Counted from the stretch's first letter, positions 8,172 through 16,425 are shown. The stretch: 64,000 nucleotides of DNA from Anaerosalibacter sp. Marseille-P3206 (GCF_900155565.1 NZ_FUHM01000002.1:806001-870000); one strand, 5' to 3'. Numbers and translations are program-made. Notes: generated from the letters alone by a model not told the origin.

Positions 8172-8201
8172 CTAACTCACTAACTTTTCCTTAAACTCTT
8201 T
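8172..8201 (-). pseudogene. Relic resembling the flavodoxin 3' end
   Basis: The minus strand reads KEFKEKLVS and a stop. The stop and the ~25 bases after it (GTTAGCACAGGGGAAGATAT) resemble the end of the flavodoxin gene at 7540 and its downstream bases (GTTAGTACCGAGGGAAGAAT). This suggests a former paralogue whose remaining 5' part was removed when the palindromic unit at 8201 arrived. The rest of 7999-8171 holds an imperfect hairpin (about 8105-8155) and nothing else recognised. Confidence 0.3.
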
Positions 8202-8228
8202 GGGACAAGGAACCTGTCCCCCCGTCCC
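8201..8228. repeat. Short palindromic unit, copy P1
   Basis: The core GGGACAAGGAACCTGTCCC plus a trailing CCCCGTCCC forms a GC-rich hairpin in AT-rich surroundings. The same unit is at 10693-10720 and, split by an insertion sequence, at 14465-14482 and 16183-16200. It abuts the stop codon of the permease gene to its right. It looks like a REP-type mobile hairpin and could serve as a transcript 3' end. Confidence 0.75.
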
Positions 8229-9580
8229 TATATATCCTGTTTACTAAAACGCCAATAGCCAATAATATTAAAAATAATTGTTCCAACTAAATATAGTGTA
8301 AACACCTGCCAATAAGTTACAAGTCTATATCCTGCCGGAATTAGCCCTACATTCCCAAGAGATGGCAAATCAAATACTGTATTAACAAATGGTGCTCCTA
8401 TCATCCCCGGGATAAAACTAAGTACCAATATTCCTATACTCACGCTTTGAGCAACAAAAGTTTTTTTGAAAATTGCCGATATCATATACCCTAAACTCAA
8501 CCAAAACAATATTCCCATTAATATTAACGAAAAAGATATCAATAAATATTTCCATAGGGGAATAAGTTTAATAGTTTCAAATACCTTATTTACTCCCCCT
8601 TTTAATATATACTGTGATAGACCAACTGGTGTTGTTTGTGCTGGGTTTAAACTGGTCGTATAAGATTCTACATCAGGGTTCCATCCCGTCATAATCTTTT
8701 TATTACATAATACTGGATAAGAAATCCCATCGAAACCTTCAGCGAAACCTGTTATCAATGTCATCAATAACAATGGTATTAATAGAATTAGAATGATTGT
8801 GATAAAGTTATTGACAAATATTCGCCTGTAGCAGCTTAATCTGTTATGAGAAATTGACAATTCAGTTTTGAGATAGTCTTCACTTCTAGCCTGTCCTAAA
8901 CCACTAGACCCCAACATAAGAGCAATGATAAAAACAATTAAGGCAAATCTTTTAGAAAAAATATTATAAATAAATGAAAAAGGTTTAGTTGAATAATAAC
9001 TTTGATTTGACAATCCCTTATTTAGCAATTCATAATCATGATTAAAAAGATAAATCCACATTAGTTTCGCCTTATCATATACGTATTTTCTCCAAAGTTT
9101 TAAATCCTTAAATTCAGGAAAATCCAACTTTGCCCTTATTTCATCATATTCCTTGCCAAAATACTGTCTAGGACTGGGGATTAGTCTTCTCTTATCATTC
9201 ATGTTATTTACTTCTTCCCAATCACTATTAAACTCAGTATCTCTATTCCATAGTAGCAAACTGTCCCTAGCTCTGTTTAGCAAGAATTCTCTTTCATCTC
9301 CATTTTTTAATGCTGAATCAATATCTTTTACCACCTGAAGTATATATCTATAATATTCTTTTACTACCTCAGGTTCATCTTGTTTCGAATGAGAATAATA
9401 TTCCATTTCATAATAATTTGTTAAGTCTTCATACATCCAATGATTTACCTTTAAATACTCATCTTTTCTTCCTCTGAAATATGAACGCATAACCACTAGA
9501 TAAATAAATACAAAAAGTAATAATACAAAAAATTTTTTGTCTCTAAAATTCAATTTTAATGAAGCTTTAATTTTATCCAC
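8228..9580 (-). CDS. ABC-2 type transporter permease, duplicate copy A
   Basis: 450 residues, GTG start with GGGGGA upstream. One N-terminal membrane helix (about residues 16-32) is followed by a ~180-residue extracytoplasmic domain and then about five helices (FALIVFIIALMLGSSGLG onward), the layout of ABC-2 permeases. It differs from copy B (10720-12072) at only 14 residues, and the DNA is nearly identical across 8201-9624. No ATPase gene accompanies copy A, so it would need the ATPase at 13253. The permease side of the parent operon is probably a small-molecule or peptide exporter; the substrate is unknown. Confidence 0.85.
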   Translation of the reverse strand: MDKIKASLKLNFRDKKFFVLLLFVFIYLVVMRSYFRGRKDEYLKVNHWMYEDLTNYYEMEYYSHSKQDEPEVVKEYYRYILQVVKDIDSALKNGDEREFLLNRARDSLLLWNRDTEFNSDWEEVNNMNDKRRLIPSPRQYFGKEYDEIRAKLDFPEFKDLKLWRKYVYDKAKLMWIYLFNHDYELLNKGLSNQSYYSTKPFSFIYNIFSKRFALIVFIIALMLGSSGLGQARSEDYLKTELSISHNRLSCYRRIFVNNFITIILILLIPLLLMTLITGFAEGFDGISYPVLCNKKIMTGWNPDVESYTTSLNPAQTTPVGLSQYILKGGVNKVFETIKLIPLWKYLLISFSLILMGILFWLSLGYMISAIFKKTFVAQSVSIGILVLSFIPGMIGAPFVNTVFDLPSLGNVGLIPAGYRLVTYWQVFTLYLVGTIIFNIIGYWRFSKQDI

Positions 9581-9591
9581 TATAATCCCCC

Positions 9592-9624
9592 TTACATATC
9601 ACTATTCTCGAGAAATCTTTTCCC
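9592..9624 (-). pseudogene. 3'-end scar of the upstream permease gene carried by duplication
   Basis: The minus strand reads GKRFLENSDM and a stop, identical to the end of the permease at 12084-13256. It ends abruptly at 9624, where similarity to 12116 stops. This scar shows that copy A was copied from the operon at 10720-14173 and not the reverse. Confidence 0.85.
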
Positions 9625-9728
9625 TTTACATCATCCTTATTTGCTTATATAATATATAATAATCAAGGTAATTATAACCAATTTTAAATCAGGTTTATCC
9701 TCAACCTAATTCCAAGGAGGCGAATACT

Positions 9729-10640
9729 TTGTATTGTAATCTTCAAAACTTTGGAGAAGAAATACGTAGCATTAGAACTAATTTAGGATTTACTAAAAAA
9801 TATGTCTGCGAAATCTCGGGAATCCATGAAGATACCTTACGAAATATTGAAAATGGTAGAGCAATCCCTATGCAAAAAACTTTAGATTTACTTTCTCCAA
9901 TATTAAAAAAAGATTTAAATAAACTTTTACTAGATTATAGACTAAATAATTATTCTGCCTTAGAAAAAATAAAAAATACATTAGAATCTAAAATAGATAG
10001 AAATGAATTTGAAACTTTATCAGAAGAATTAAATAATTTAAAAGCTTTATCCAAAATCGAATCAAATAGCTATTTTGTCGATCTGATAGAACAATATATA
10101 TTACTCATAGAATCTATAATATTAAATAAAAAGTATAATAAAATTAATGAATCCCTTGACAAATTAGTTGAAGCTATTAAAATTACCACTGATAATTTTT
10201 CAATAGATAACTATAATAATTTCGTATACAGTTCTATAGAAATAAGAATTCTAATGAACATAGCTCTATTGATTAGCAAATTTGAATCCACCGAAAAAAG
10301 TCTTGAAATAATGAATTTCTGTATGAAATCAGTAAAGCCAAACGAAGAACTTTATCCCAAAATATGCTATTACCTCTCATATACTTATCACAATCTTAAT
10401 ATCCATAAAAATGCTTTAAAATACTCAGATTTAGGAATAAAATATTGTATGCAATATAGAAACTATAATGGATTAAACCTTTTATACTTTAGAAAAGCGA
10501 TTGCTGAATATCTTCTTGGATATAAATCTTATATAGCTCCTCTTAAAAAATGTATATATTTTTGTGAAGTATTAGAACAATATGAATTGAGAGATTTGCT
10601 TATGTCAAATTGTAAAAAGCTTTATAATATAGATATTTAA
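9729..10640 (+). CDS. XRE-family HTH regulator with C-terminal TPR-like domain (RRNPP-like)
   Basis: 303 residues, starting at TTG (9729-9731) with AAGGAGG upstream. An XRE-type helix-turn-helix occupies about residues 8-63 (FGEEIRSIRTNLGFTKKYVC, IENGRAIP). The remaining ~240 residues are alpha-helical with repeats of the TPR kind (CYYLSYTYHNLNIHKNALKY, SDLGIKYC). This matches the architecture of RRNPP peptide-sensing regulators and of Rgg-like proteins. No secreted signal peptide gene is evident beside it. It lies between the two near-identical permease copies on the opposite strand, so control of these ABC genes is plausible but unproven. Confidence 0.75.
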   Translation: MYCNLQNFGEEIRSIRTNLGFTKKYVCEISGIHEDTLRNIENGRAIPMQKTLDLLSPILKKDLNKLLLDYRLNNYSALEKIKNTLESKIDRNEFETLSEELNNLKALSKIESNSYFVDLIEQYILLIESIILNKKYNKINESLDKLVEAIKITTDNFSIDNYNNFVYSSIEIRILMNIALLISKFESTEKSLEIMNFCMKSVKPNEELYPKICYYLSYTYHNLNIHKNALKYSDLGIKYCMQYRNYNGLNLLYFRKAIAEYLLGYKSYIAPLKKCIYFCEVLEQYELRDLLMSNCKKLYNIDI

Positions 10641-10651
10641 ATCCTTTATAA

Positions 10652-10677
10652 AGAGGAGATAAAATTATGTCTCCTCT
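10652..10677 (+). terminator. Hairpin downstream of HTH-TPR gene
   Basis: An 8-bp stem AGAGGAGA/TCTCCTCT with a 10-base loop lies 12 bases after the regulator's stop codon. The U-rich tail is poor, so it is a weak terminator at best. Confidence 0.4.
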
Positions 10678-10692
10678 CTAAAATTATCTTTC

Positions 10693-10720
10693 TGGGACAA
10701 GGAACCTGTCCCCCCGTCCC
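10693..10720. repeat. Short palindromic unit, copy P2
   Basis: Identical to the unit at 8201-8228 (GGGACAAGGAACCTGTCCC with a CCCCGTCCC tail). It abuts the stop codon of the permease copy B. It is part of the 1,424-bp segment shared by the two permease loci. Confidence 0.75.
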
Positions 10721-12072
10721 TATATATCCTGTTTACTAAAACGCCAATAGCCAATAATATTAAAAATAATTGTTCCAACTAAATATAGTGTAAACACCTG
10801 CCAATAAGTTACAAGTCTATATCCTGCCGGAATTAGCCCTACATTCCCAAGAGATGGCAAATCAAATACTGTATTAACAAATGGTGCTCCTATCATCCCC
10901 GGGATAAAACTAAGTACCAATATTCCTATACTCACGCTTTGAGCAACAAAAGTTTTTTTGAAAATTGCCGATATCATATACCCTAAACTCAACCAAAACA
11001 ATATTCCCATTAATATTAACGAAAAAGATATCAATAAATATTTCCATAGGGGAATAAGTTTAATAGTTTCAAATACCTTATTTACTCCCCCTATTGATAT
11101 TAATTGCGATAGACCAACTGGTGTTGTTTCTGTTGGGTTTAAACTGGTCGTATAAGATTCTACATCAGGTTTCCATCCCGTCATAATCTTTTTATTACAT
11201 AATACTGGATAAGAAATCCCATCGAAACCTTCAGCGAAACCTGTTATCAATGTCATCAATAACAATGGTATTAATAGAATTAGAATGATTGTGATAAAGT
11301 TATTGACAAATATTCGCCTGTAGCAGCTTAATCTGTTATGAGAAATTGACAATTCAGTTTTGAGATAGTCTTCACTTCTAGCCTGTCCTAAACCACTAGA
11401 CCCCAACATAAGAGCAATGATAAAAACAATTAAGGCAAATCTTTTAGAAAAAATATTATAAATAAATGAAAAAGGTTTAGTTGAATAATAACTTTGATTT
11501 GACAATCCCTTATTTAGCAATTCATAATCATGATTAAAAAGATAAATCCACATTAGTTTCGCCTTATCATATACGTATTTTCTCCAAAGTTTTAAATCCT
11601 TAAATTCAGGAAAATCCAGCTTTGCCCTTATTTCATCATATTCCTTGCCAAAATACTGTCTAGGACTGGGTATTAGTCTTCTCTTATCATTCATGTTATT
11701 TACTTCTTCCCAATCACTAGTAAACTCAGTATTTCTATTCCATAGTAGCAAACTGTCCCTAGCTCTGTTTAGCAAGAATTCTCTTTCATCTCCATTTTTT
11801 AATGCTGAATCAATATCTTTTGTCACCTGAAGTATATATCTATAATATTCTTTTACTACCTCAGGTTCATCTTGTTTCGAATGAGAATAATATTCCATTT
11901 CATAATAATTTGTTAAGTCTTCATACATCCAATGATTTTCCTTTAAATACTCATCTTTTCTTCCTCTGAAATATGAACGCATAACCACTAGATAAATAAA
12001 TACAACAAGTAATAATACAAAAATTTTTTTGTCTCTAAAATTCAATTTTAATGAAGTTTTAATTTTATTCAC
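10720..12072 (-). CDS. ABC-2 type transporter permease, copy B (operon copy)
   Basis: 450 residues, GTG start. The topology is as in copy A: one N-terminal helix, a large extracytoplasmic domain rich in Tyr and Glu, then five or so helices. It is the third gene of an operon with an ATPase (13253-14173) and a first permease (12084-13256, 11 bases upstream). The two dissimilar permeases probably form a heterodimer with two ATPases. It differs from copy A in a few residues near the N-terminus and a small patch (SLNPTETT...LISIGG) in an extracytoplasmic loop. Confidence 0.85.
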   Translation of the reverse strand: MNKIKTSLKLNFRDKKIFVLLLVVFIYLVVMRSYFRGRKDEYLKENHWMYEDLTNYYEMEYYSHSKQDEPEVVKEYYRYILQVTKDIDSALKNGDEREFLLNRARDSLLLWNRNTEFTSDWEEVNNMNDKRRLIPSPRQYFGKEYDEIRAKLDFPEFKDLKLWRKYVYDKAKLMWIYLFNHDYELLNKGLSNQSYYSTKPFSFIYNIFSKRFALIVFIIALMLGSSGLGQARSEDYLKTELSISHNRLSCYRRIFVNNFITIILILLIPLLLMTLITGFAEGFDGISYPVLCNKKIMTGWKPDVESYTTSLNPTETTPVGLSQLISIGGVNKVFETIKLIPLWKYLLISFSLILMGILFWLSLGYMISAIFKKTFVAQSVSIGILVLSFIPGMIGAPFVNTVFDLPSLGNVGLIPAGYRLVTYWQVFTLYLVGTIIFNIIGYWRFSKQDI

Positions 12073-12083
12073 TATAATCCCCC

Positions 12084-13256
12084 TTACATATCACTATTCT
12101 CGAGAAATCTTTTCCCAATAAGATTTATTAGAATATTTAATAGTAGCAATATCATCCCAAGATACATAACATTTTTATTTGAAAATACTGCTTTTAGATT
12201 AAGAAAAGAAAATGGCCATATCCTCCAAAACAAAGATTGTTCTAAGAATACCTCACGGAATGAATAGTCCATTATAAACAAAGAAATCATAATTATTATA
12301 ATATTAGCTCCATTTTTAAATATTTGAGATAGCAATAAAGTTAAACTTATAGTAAATACTATTCCCAATATAATAGCTGGTGTCATTTGAGTTATAGCAC
12401 TACTCCAAGGTACCATACTTGTTTCACCATATTCCACAGGATATATTGTACTCCCAAAGCCATTTACCAAAGTTGCCACAATAGTAGACATTCCTAATAG
12501 GATTATGCTTATCACAAGGGCATTTAATATTGAAAACAGGCACTTTGAGTTAAAAATTTTGTTTCTCCTATATTCTTTTGTATACAATGATTTGTAAGCA
12601 CCAGTTTCAAAATCTAATGAATACATATCATAAAATAATAGAATTAGTAATATAGCCCAAATCAATGAAAAAGGATATTGAATTTGCAGCAATAAAAAGT
12701 TTTGTCCTGTTGCCTCAAATGGTGACTCAAGGGGAACAATGTTGTTATCTCTTAAATACTTAAGTCTATTTAAATCTTGGGTTAATTGTTTTTCACTTAC
12801 ATCAACAAGTATATATGAGTTTTTACTAATTAATTCAAAATTATCCAATTGAAATTTTCTCCTTTTAATTTCAATTGATAATCTTTCAGGTTTATCATAA
12901 TTTCGTTGTAATTCTTTATCATATTCCAACAACTTTTCATATATATCAAGCGTTTTTAATAATTCTTCTTTTTGTTCATTTAGTTGTTCTATGAATTCTT
13001 CATCAGCATTTTTATTTGCCATTTCCTCTTTTATAGCATCTTCAGTCATATATATTTGATTCTTTAAAGATTTGACTCTATTCTCTATCTCAAAGCTTTC
13101 CATACTTAAATTTTCTTTATACTCTTGAACACTTTTTAAGTTTTGATATTGAAGTAGAAGTACAGAAAGACTCAATATTATGGCGAAAAATATTATAGTG
13201 AAAATTGTACTTTTTCGCCAAAATTTTTTTCTTTCAAATACTAGTAAACTTTTCAA
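12084..13256 (-). CDS. ABC-2 type transporter permease with extracytoplasmic coiled coil
   Basis: 390 residues, TTG start overlapping the stop of the ATPase gene by four bases (TTGA), with GAGGAGG upstream, so translation is coupled. After helix 1 (residues 14-35) comes a ~130-residue charged, heptad-like segment (EEFIEQLNEQKEELLKTLDI) predicted to be a coiled coil outside the membrane. Five helices follow. This layout is shared by many uncharacterised Firmicutes ABC-2 permeases. It partners the second permease at 10720 and the ATPase at 13253. Confidence 0.8.
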   Translation of the reverse strand: MKSLLVFERKKFWRKSTIFTIIFFAIILSLSVLLLQYQNLKSVQEYKENLSMESFEIENRVKSLKNQIYMTEDAIKEEMANKNADEEFIEQLNEQKEELLKTLDIYEKLLEYDKELQRNYDKPERLSIEIKRRKFQLDNFELISKNSYILVDVSEKQLTQDLNRLKYLRDNNIVPLESPFEATGQNFLLLQIQYPFSLIWAILLILLFYDMYSLDFETGAYKSLYTKEYRRNKIFNSKCLFSILNALVISIILLGMSTIVATLVNGFGSTIYPVEYGETSMVPWSSAITQMTPAIILGIVFTISLTLLLSQIFKNGANIIIIMISLFIMDYSFREVFLEQSLFWRIWPFSFLNLKAVFSNKNVMYLGMILLLLNILINLIGKRFLENSDM

Positions 13257-14173
13257 ACCAATTCCTCCTCATATATCAATCGATAAAGTTCTTCAATTTC
13301 ATCTGCTACTGGTAAAACTCCATAAATATTAAGTTGCTGAAGTAAAACATTTTGCATTAATTTGGATAAATCCTCCACATTGTTTATAAAGACTACCACA
13401 TCAGATTCATTAAGATAGTATCTTGATATAAGTTTATCTGTTTTCATTTTTTCAAAACAATTTTTAATATTATCAAAATTTTTAGACATTTCATCTTTGT
13501 TTAATAGTATTTTATATACTTTGTTACCATTACTTATATCATGTAAAGAATCCACTAGTTGTCCATTTTTTATGAAAATCTTTCTTGTTACTAGTTTTTC
13601 TAATTCCATTAGTTGATGGGATGATATTAATATTCCACATCCAGAACTTGCCAAGTTGACTATTTCTTCTCGAAATGAAAATACTCCTTCTGGATCAAGT
13701 CCATTAAATGGTTCATCTAAAATCAGATAATCAGGTGATGATAAAAGTGTAATTCCAAATGCTAGTCGTTGTTTCATTCCCATTGAATAGTTTTTTGTCT
13801 TCTTTTCAAGGCCTTTTCCTAAATTAATTAATCCAATAATTTCTTCGATTTTTTCATTTTCTACTTTATTAAGTGAAGCAAATAGTTTAAGATTTTCTAA
13901 CCCACTGAGGTTGTGATATAATCCTGGTGCTTCAATCATTGCACTGACCTTTTTTAAAGATTCGTGTTTTTTTGGATTAACAGGTTTTCCTTCAACTAAA
14001 ATTTCACCTTTGTCTGGATAAACTAGTCCTACCATACATTTCATTGTGGTAGACTTTCCAGAACCATTGGGTCCAATAAAACCAACAATTTCGCCCTTAT
14101 TAAGCTCAAAATCGATTCCATTTAATACGGTATTTTTACCATATCTTTTAAATAGGTTTTTTACTTCTATCAT
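13253..14173 (-). CDS. ABC transporter ATP-binding protein
   Basis: 306 residues. Walker A is GPNGSGKST (34-42), the signature is YSMGMKQRL (about 129-137), Walker B is LILDEPFNGLDPEG and the switch histidine is in ISSHQ. The CcmA/NatA-type ATPase has a ~80-residue C-terminal extension common in ABC-2 exporters. It is the first gene of the operon ATPase-permease-permease. AAGGAGGG precedes the ATG. A sigma-A type promoter lies 60-85 bases upstream. Bacitracin- or lantibiotic-type self-protection is possible for such operons but nothing here proves it. Confidence 0.9.
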   Translation of the reverse strand: MIEVKNLFKRYGKNTVLNGIDFELNKGEIVGFIGPNGSGKSTTMKCMVGLVYPDKGEILVEGKPVNPKKHESLKKVSAMIEAPGLYHNLSGLENLKLFASLNKVENEKIEEIIGLINLGKGLEKKTKNYSMGMKQRLAFGITLLSSPDYLILDEPFNGLDPEGVFSFREEIVNLASSGCGILISSHQLMELEKLVTRKIFIKNGQLVDSLHDISNGNKVYKILLNKDEMSKNFDNIKNCFEKMKTDKLISRYYLNESDVVVFINNVEDLSKLMQNVLLQQLNIYGVLPVADEIEELYRLIYEEELV

Positions 14174-14229
14174 AAGCTAACCCTCCTTGTGATTTTGATA
14201 AATCTATTTTCCATTACTTCCTACTTTTT

Positions 14230-14257
14230 ATTATATAGTAAAAAAAAGTGATTTCAA
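14230..14257 (-). promoter_or_regulatory. Sigma-A type promoter of the ABC operon
   Basis: On the minus strand TTGAAA (14257-14252) and TATAAT (14235-14230) are separated by 16 bases, 55 bases upstream of the ATPase start. It overlaps the 3' end of the fragment at 14254-14472. Confidence 0.6.
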
Positions 14258-14472
14258 CTAGATCGTGTTCCAGTTTTCCCATTAATCCATATATGAAACG
14301 CATGCGTAAAATATACTTCTTTATGGTTTATTTGTACAATCATATCATGATATATTTCTTCATGCCATTCATTACTTAAGAAATTTACTTTATTAAAAAG
14401 GTTCTCAAACTCAGCTATCTTTTCTTGACTAAGAACACCTCCATTATTGTACGCTTTTAAACTTTGGGACAA
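14254..14472 (-). pseudogene. Truncated gene fragment of unknown function
   Basis: An open frame of 72 codons whose first codons lie inside the palindromic unit P3 and use a TTG with no ribosome site. The credible coding part begins around KAYNNGGVLSQEKIAEFENL and runs to IWINGKTGTRSS. I recognise no family. The likeliest reading is the C-terminal remnant of a gene whose 5' part was replaced by the palindromic unit and later the insertion sequence. It ends within the promoter of the ABC operon. Confidence 0.4.
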
Positions 14473-14482
14473 GGAACCTGTC
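14465..14482. repeat. Palindromic unit P3, left half (split by IS)
   Basis: TGGGACAAGGAACCTGTC matches the first part of units P1 and P2. The rest (AACCTGTCCCTACGTCCC) resumes at 16183-16200, after the insertion sequence. Removing the IS and one copy of the 8-bp duplication restores a complete unit. Confidence 0.8.
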
Positions 14483-16182
14483 CGAGGCCACTGAAAAAGT
14501 GCCCTTTTAATAACACCTTAATCCTAAAATAATTATTTTCTAATAAAATACCAATTTAAATCTAAAAAACTTCATAATAAAAGAGAATTTAGAGGATAGT
14601 ATGCTTGCTATCCTCTTTAAATTAACTGCTATTGCAGTTAATTTTGCTTGCGTGGACATGCTTCTTAAACCGTACCCTCGAGCACGGTTTAATCCATGAT
14701 GATTTTTCATTTCACCATTTTTCCCTTCATGGCAAGCTCTTTTTTTGTATTTTTCTTTGAATCCATCTGTTTTTTGTTCTTGGCTGTATCCATAAAATTC
14801 AGGAGTGTTTATACCTACTTCAAGAATCTTACCAATATTTTTGCCAGTTTTGCACTCTTCTCTTTTACTACAATTCCTGCACTTTTCCTTTTCAAAGTAA
14901 TATTTATATGTCTCTTTTCCGCTTTTGTCTTTTCTATGTTTTTTTCTTATTGTTATGTTTCCTTGGCTACAAAACCATTCATCTGAATCTTTGTTGTAAC
15001 TAAATATTTCTTCATCTATTTTATATGACATTTCACTTATTGGGATATATGCCTTTGCTTCTATTTCCTTTATTTTATCTAATATGGGCTTTCTAAAATA
15101 TGCTTTATCTCCAAAGACTTCTTCTACTTTTAGACCTGTTTGATTAGTCAATTCTATTAATTTATCAAAGTTTGTTCCATCTACATATTCTCCACTTTTT
15201 ACTGTTACTGCTGTTATTATCCTCTCATCAGTTGTCATCATAAATTCTGTTTTATATCCAAAAAAACGTTCTGTTTTACTTTTATGCCCGACTCTTGCTT
15301 CTTGGTCAACTATTGATCTAACTCCTCTTTGTTCTATGAATTTTGGATCTTTTAATATTTCTTTTGCATTTTCCAAAACTTTTATTGTTTTAGGATTTTC
15401 CTCTTGATTAACAATGTTTTCAACTTTTTCAATTTCTTTTTCAAGATAATCCTTCATAGTTTTCTTTGCTTCTTTATGATTTTCAATTTGTTTGTAATCT
15501 GGAATATCTTTATCTATATTTTTAGGTAGTTCTCCTGATTCTTCTTCATAAGTTTTAAATATTTTCTTTGCTAAGTGTTTTATTACTCTTTCAGGAGTAG
15601 CTTTGAAAGTATTAGCTTCTGTATGGGTTGCATCTATGCTAATACCAGTATCTTTAATTATTCCTTTTTCTATGCACTGTCTTACAATTTCAGTTATTAT
15701 TTGATCTAATGTTATATCATTTAATCTATGTACTCTAAATTTAGATAGTAAACTTGAATCTGGCAAATCGTCATCTGGATTTATTCCTAAAAACCACATA
15801 AATGCTAAGTTTAATGAACATTCTTCAATTAGCTTTTCATCCGACAAATTGTACAAGTACTGTAATATCAAAAGTCTAATCATAAGTTCAGGGTCCTTAG
15901 CTGGCCTTCCATAGTATTTGTTGTATGATACTTCAAGTAGTTTCGTTACAAAACTTAAGTCTATAGCTTTATTTATTAATTTTAATGTATGATTTTCTGG
16001 TATTTTATTATATAATATTGAGTAGATGCTTAATTGATTATTTTTGCCTTTAAGCATTGCAAATCCTCCTTTTGGTTATGTTTTCTTATCAATTACATTA
16101 TACCAAATTAAGGAGGATTTTGCTTTTCTATTTTATATTTAATTCATCTTACATATTATTACATCGTTTTTCAGTGGCCTCG
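14483..16182 (-). mobile_element. IS1182-family insertion sequence, complete
   Basis: A 1,700-bp element bounded by perfect 16-bp terminal inverted repeats, CGAGGCCACTGAAAAA on the left and its complement on the right. It is flanked by the direct repeat AACCTGTC (14475-14482 and 16183-16190). If the outermost base pair is assigned to the target instead, the duplication is 10 bp (GAACCTGTCC). One intact transposase gene fills it. Its target is the palindromic unit P3. Intact ends, ORF and target duplication indicate a recent, possibly still mobile, insertion. Confidence 0.9.
14540..16057 (-). CDS. IS1182 family transposase
   Basis: 505 residues, intact. The N-terminal DUF772-type domain (YYGRPAKDPELMIRLLILQY...SDEKLIEECSLNLAFMWFLG) is followed by a DDE catalytic domain: Asp142 in SIDATHTEANTF, an Asp in FGDKAYF (about residue 317) and a Glu in CHEGKNGEMKNHHGLNRA (about 450). 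A cysteine cluster (CRNCSKREEC) lies before the last motif, as is typical of the IS1182 family. An AAAGGAGG-type ribosome site precedes the ATG. It catalyses movement of the surrounding element. Confidence 0.93.
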   Translation of the reverse strand: MLKGKNNQLSIYSILYNKIPENHTLKLINKAIDLSFVTKLLEVSYNKYYGRPAKDPELMIRLLILQYLYNLSDEKLIEECSLNLAFMWFLGINPDDDLPDSSLLSKFRVHRLNDITLDQIITEIVRQCIEKGIIKDTGISIDATHTEANTFKATPERVIKHLAKKIFKTYEEESGELPKNIDKDIPDYKQIENHKEAKKTMKDYLEKEIEKVENIVNQEENPKTIKVLENAKEILKDPKFIEQRGVRSIVDQEARVGHKSKTERFFGYKTEFMMTTDERIITAVTVKSGEYVDGTNFDKLIELTNQTGLKVEEVFGDKAYFRKPILDKIKEIEAKAYIPISEMSYKIDEEIFSYNKDSDEWFCSQGNITIRKKHRKDKSGKETYKYYFEKEKCRNCSKREECKTGKNIGKILEVGINTPEFYGYSQEQKTDGFKEKYKKRACHEGKNGEMKNHHGLNRARGYGLRSMSTQAKLTAIAVNLKRIASILSSKFSFIMKFFRFKLVFY

Positions 16183-16250
16183 AACCTGTCCCTACGTCCC
16201 TAAAAAAACACTCTGCTATATTACAATTGTGTTACAAATGAAAATAATGG

Positions 16251-16279
16251 TTGAATTTTCCCAAAAATAAGAATAGAAT
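16251..16279 (+). promoter_or_regulatory. Sigma-A promoter of the attenuator-exporter operon
   Basis: TTGAAT (16251-16256) and TAGAAT (16274-16279) are spaced by exactly 17 bases. Transcription would start near 16286, giving a ~300-base leader before the exporter gene. Confidence 0.65.
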
Positions 16280-16311
16280 AGACAATGTACTAAATAATAA
16301 AGGAGGTCTGG

Positions 16312-16386
16312 ATGATGATAGTAATAAGCATAGTACAAATCAAAGAAAATTTAAGTTCAAAATCCACGACCTATGATCGTTTTTGA
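16312..16386 (+). CDS. 24-residue leader peptide of an attenuator
   Basis: A short ORF, MMIVISIVQIKENLSS then KSTTYDRF, starts at ATG 16312 (or the adjacent ATG 16315, better spaced) behind a near-perfect Shine-Dalgarno, AAAGGAGGT. It lies between a good promoter and an intrinsic terminator, upstream of a BmrC/BmrD-like exporter. Its last codons and its stop (16384-16386) lie within the left strand of an antiterminator stem. A ribosome reaching the stop would therefore disrupt the antiterminator. The peptide has a hydrophobic start and no known homologue that I recognise; its role is most likely as a translation sensor. Confidence 0.65.
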   Translation: MMIVISIVQIKENLSSKSTTYDRF

Positions 16387-16425
16387 TTGAATACATAATT
16401 CATTAGAATATCAAAAACCATAGGT
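16369..16425 (+). promoter_or_regulatory. Antiterminator stem
   Basis: ACCTATG (16369-16375) and GTTTTTGAT (16379-16387) are together complementary to the contiguous ATCAAAAACCATAGGT (16410-16425). They form 16 base pairs interrupted only by a 3-base bulge (ATC). The right strand includes the whole left arm of the terminator at 16413-16424, so the two structures are mutually exclusive. Confidence 0.65.
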
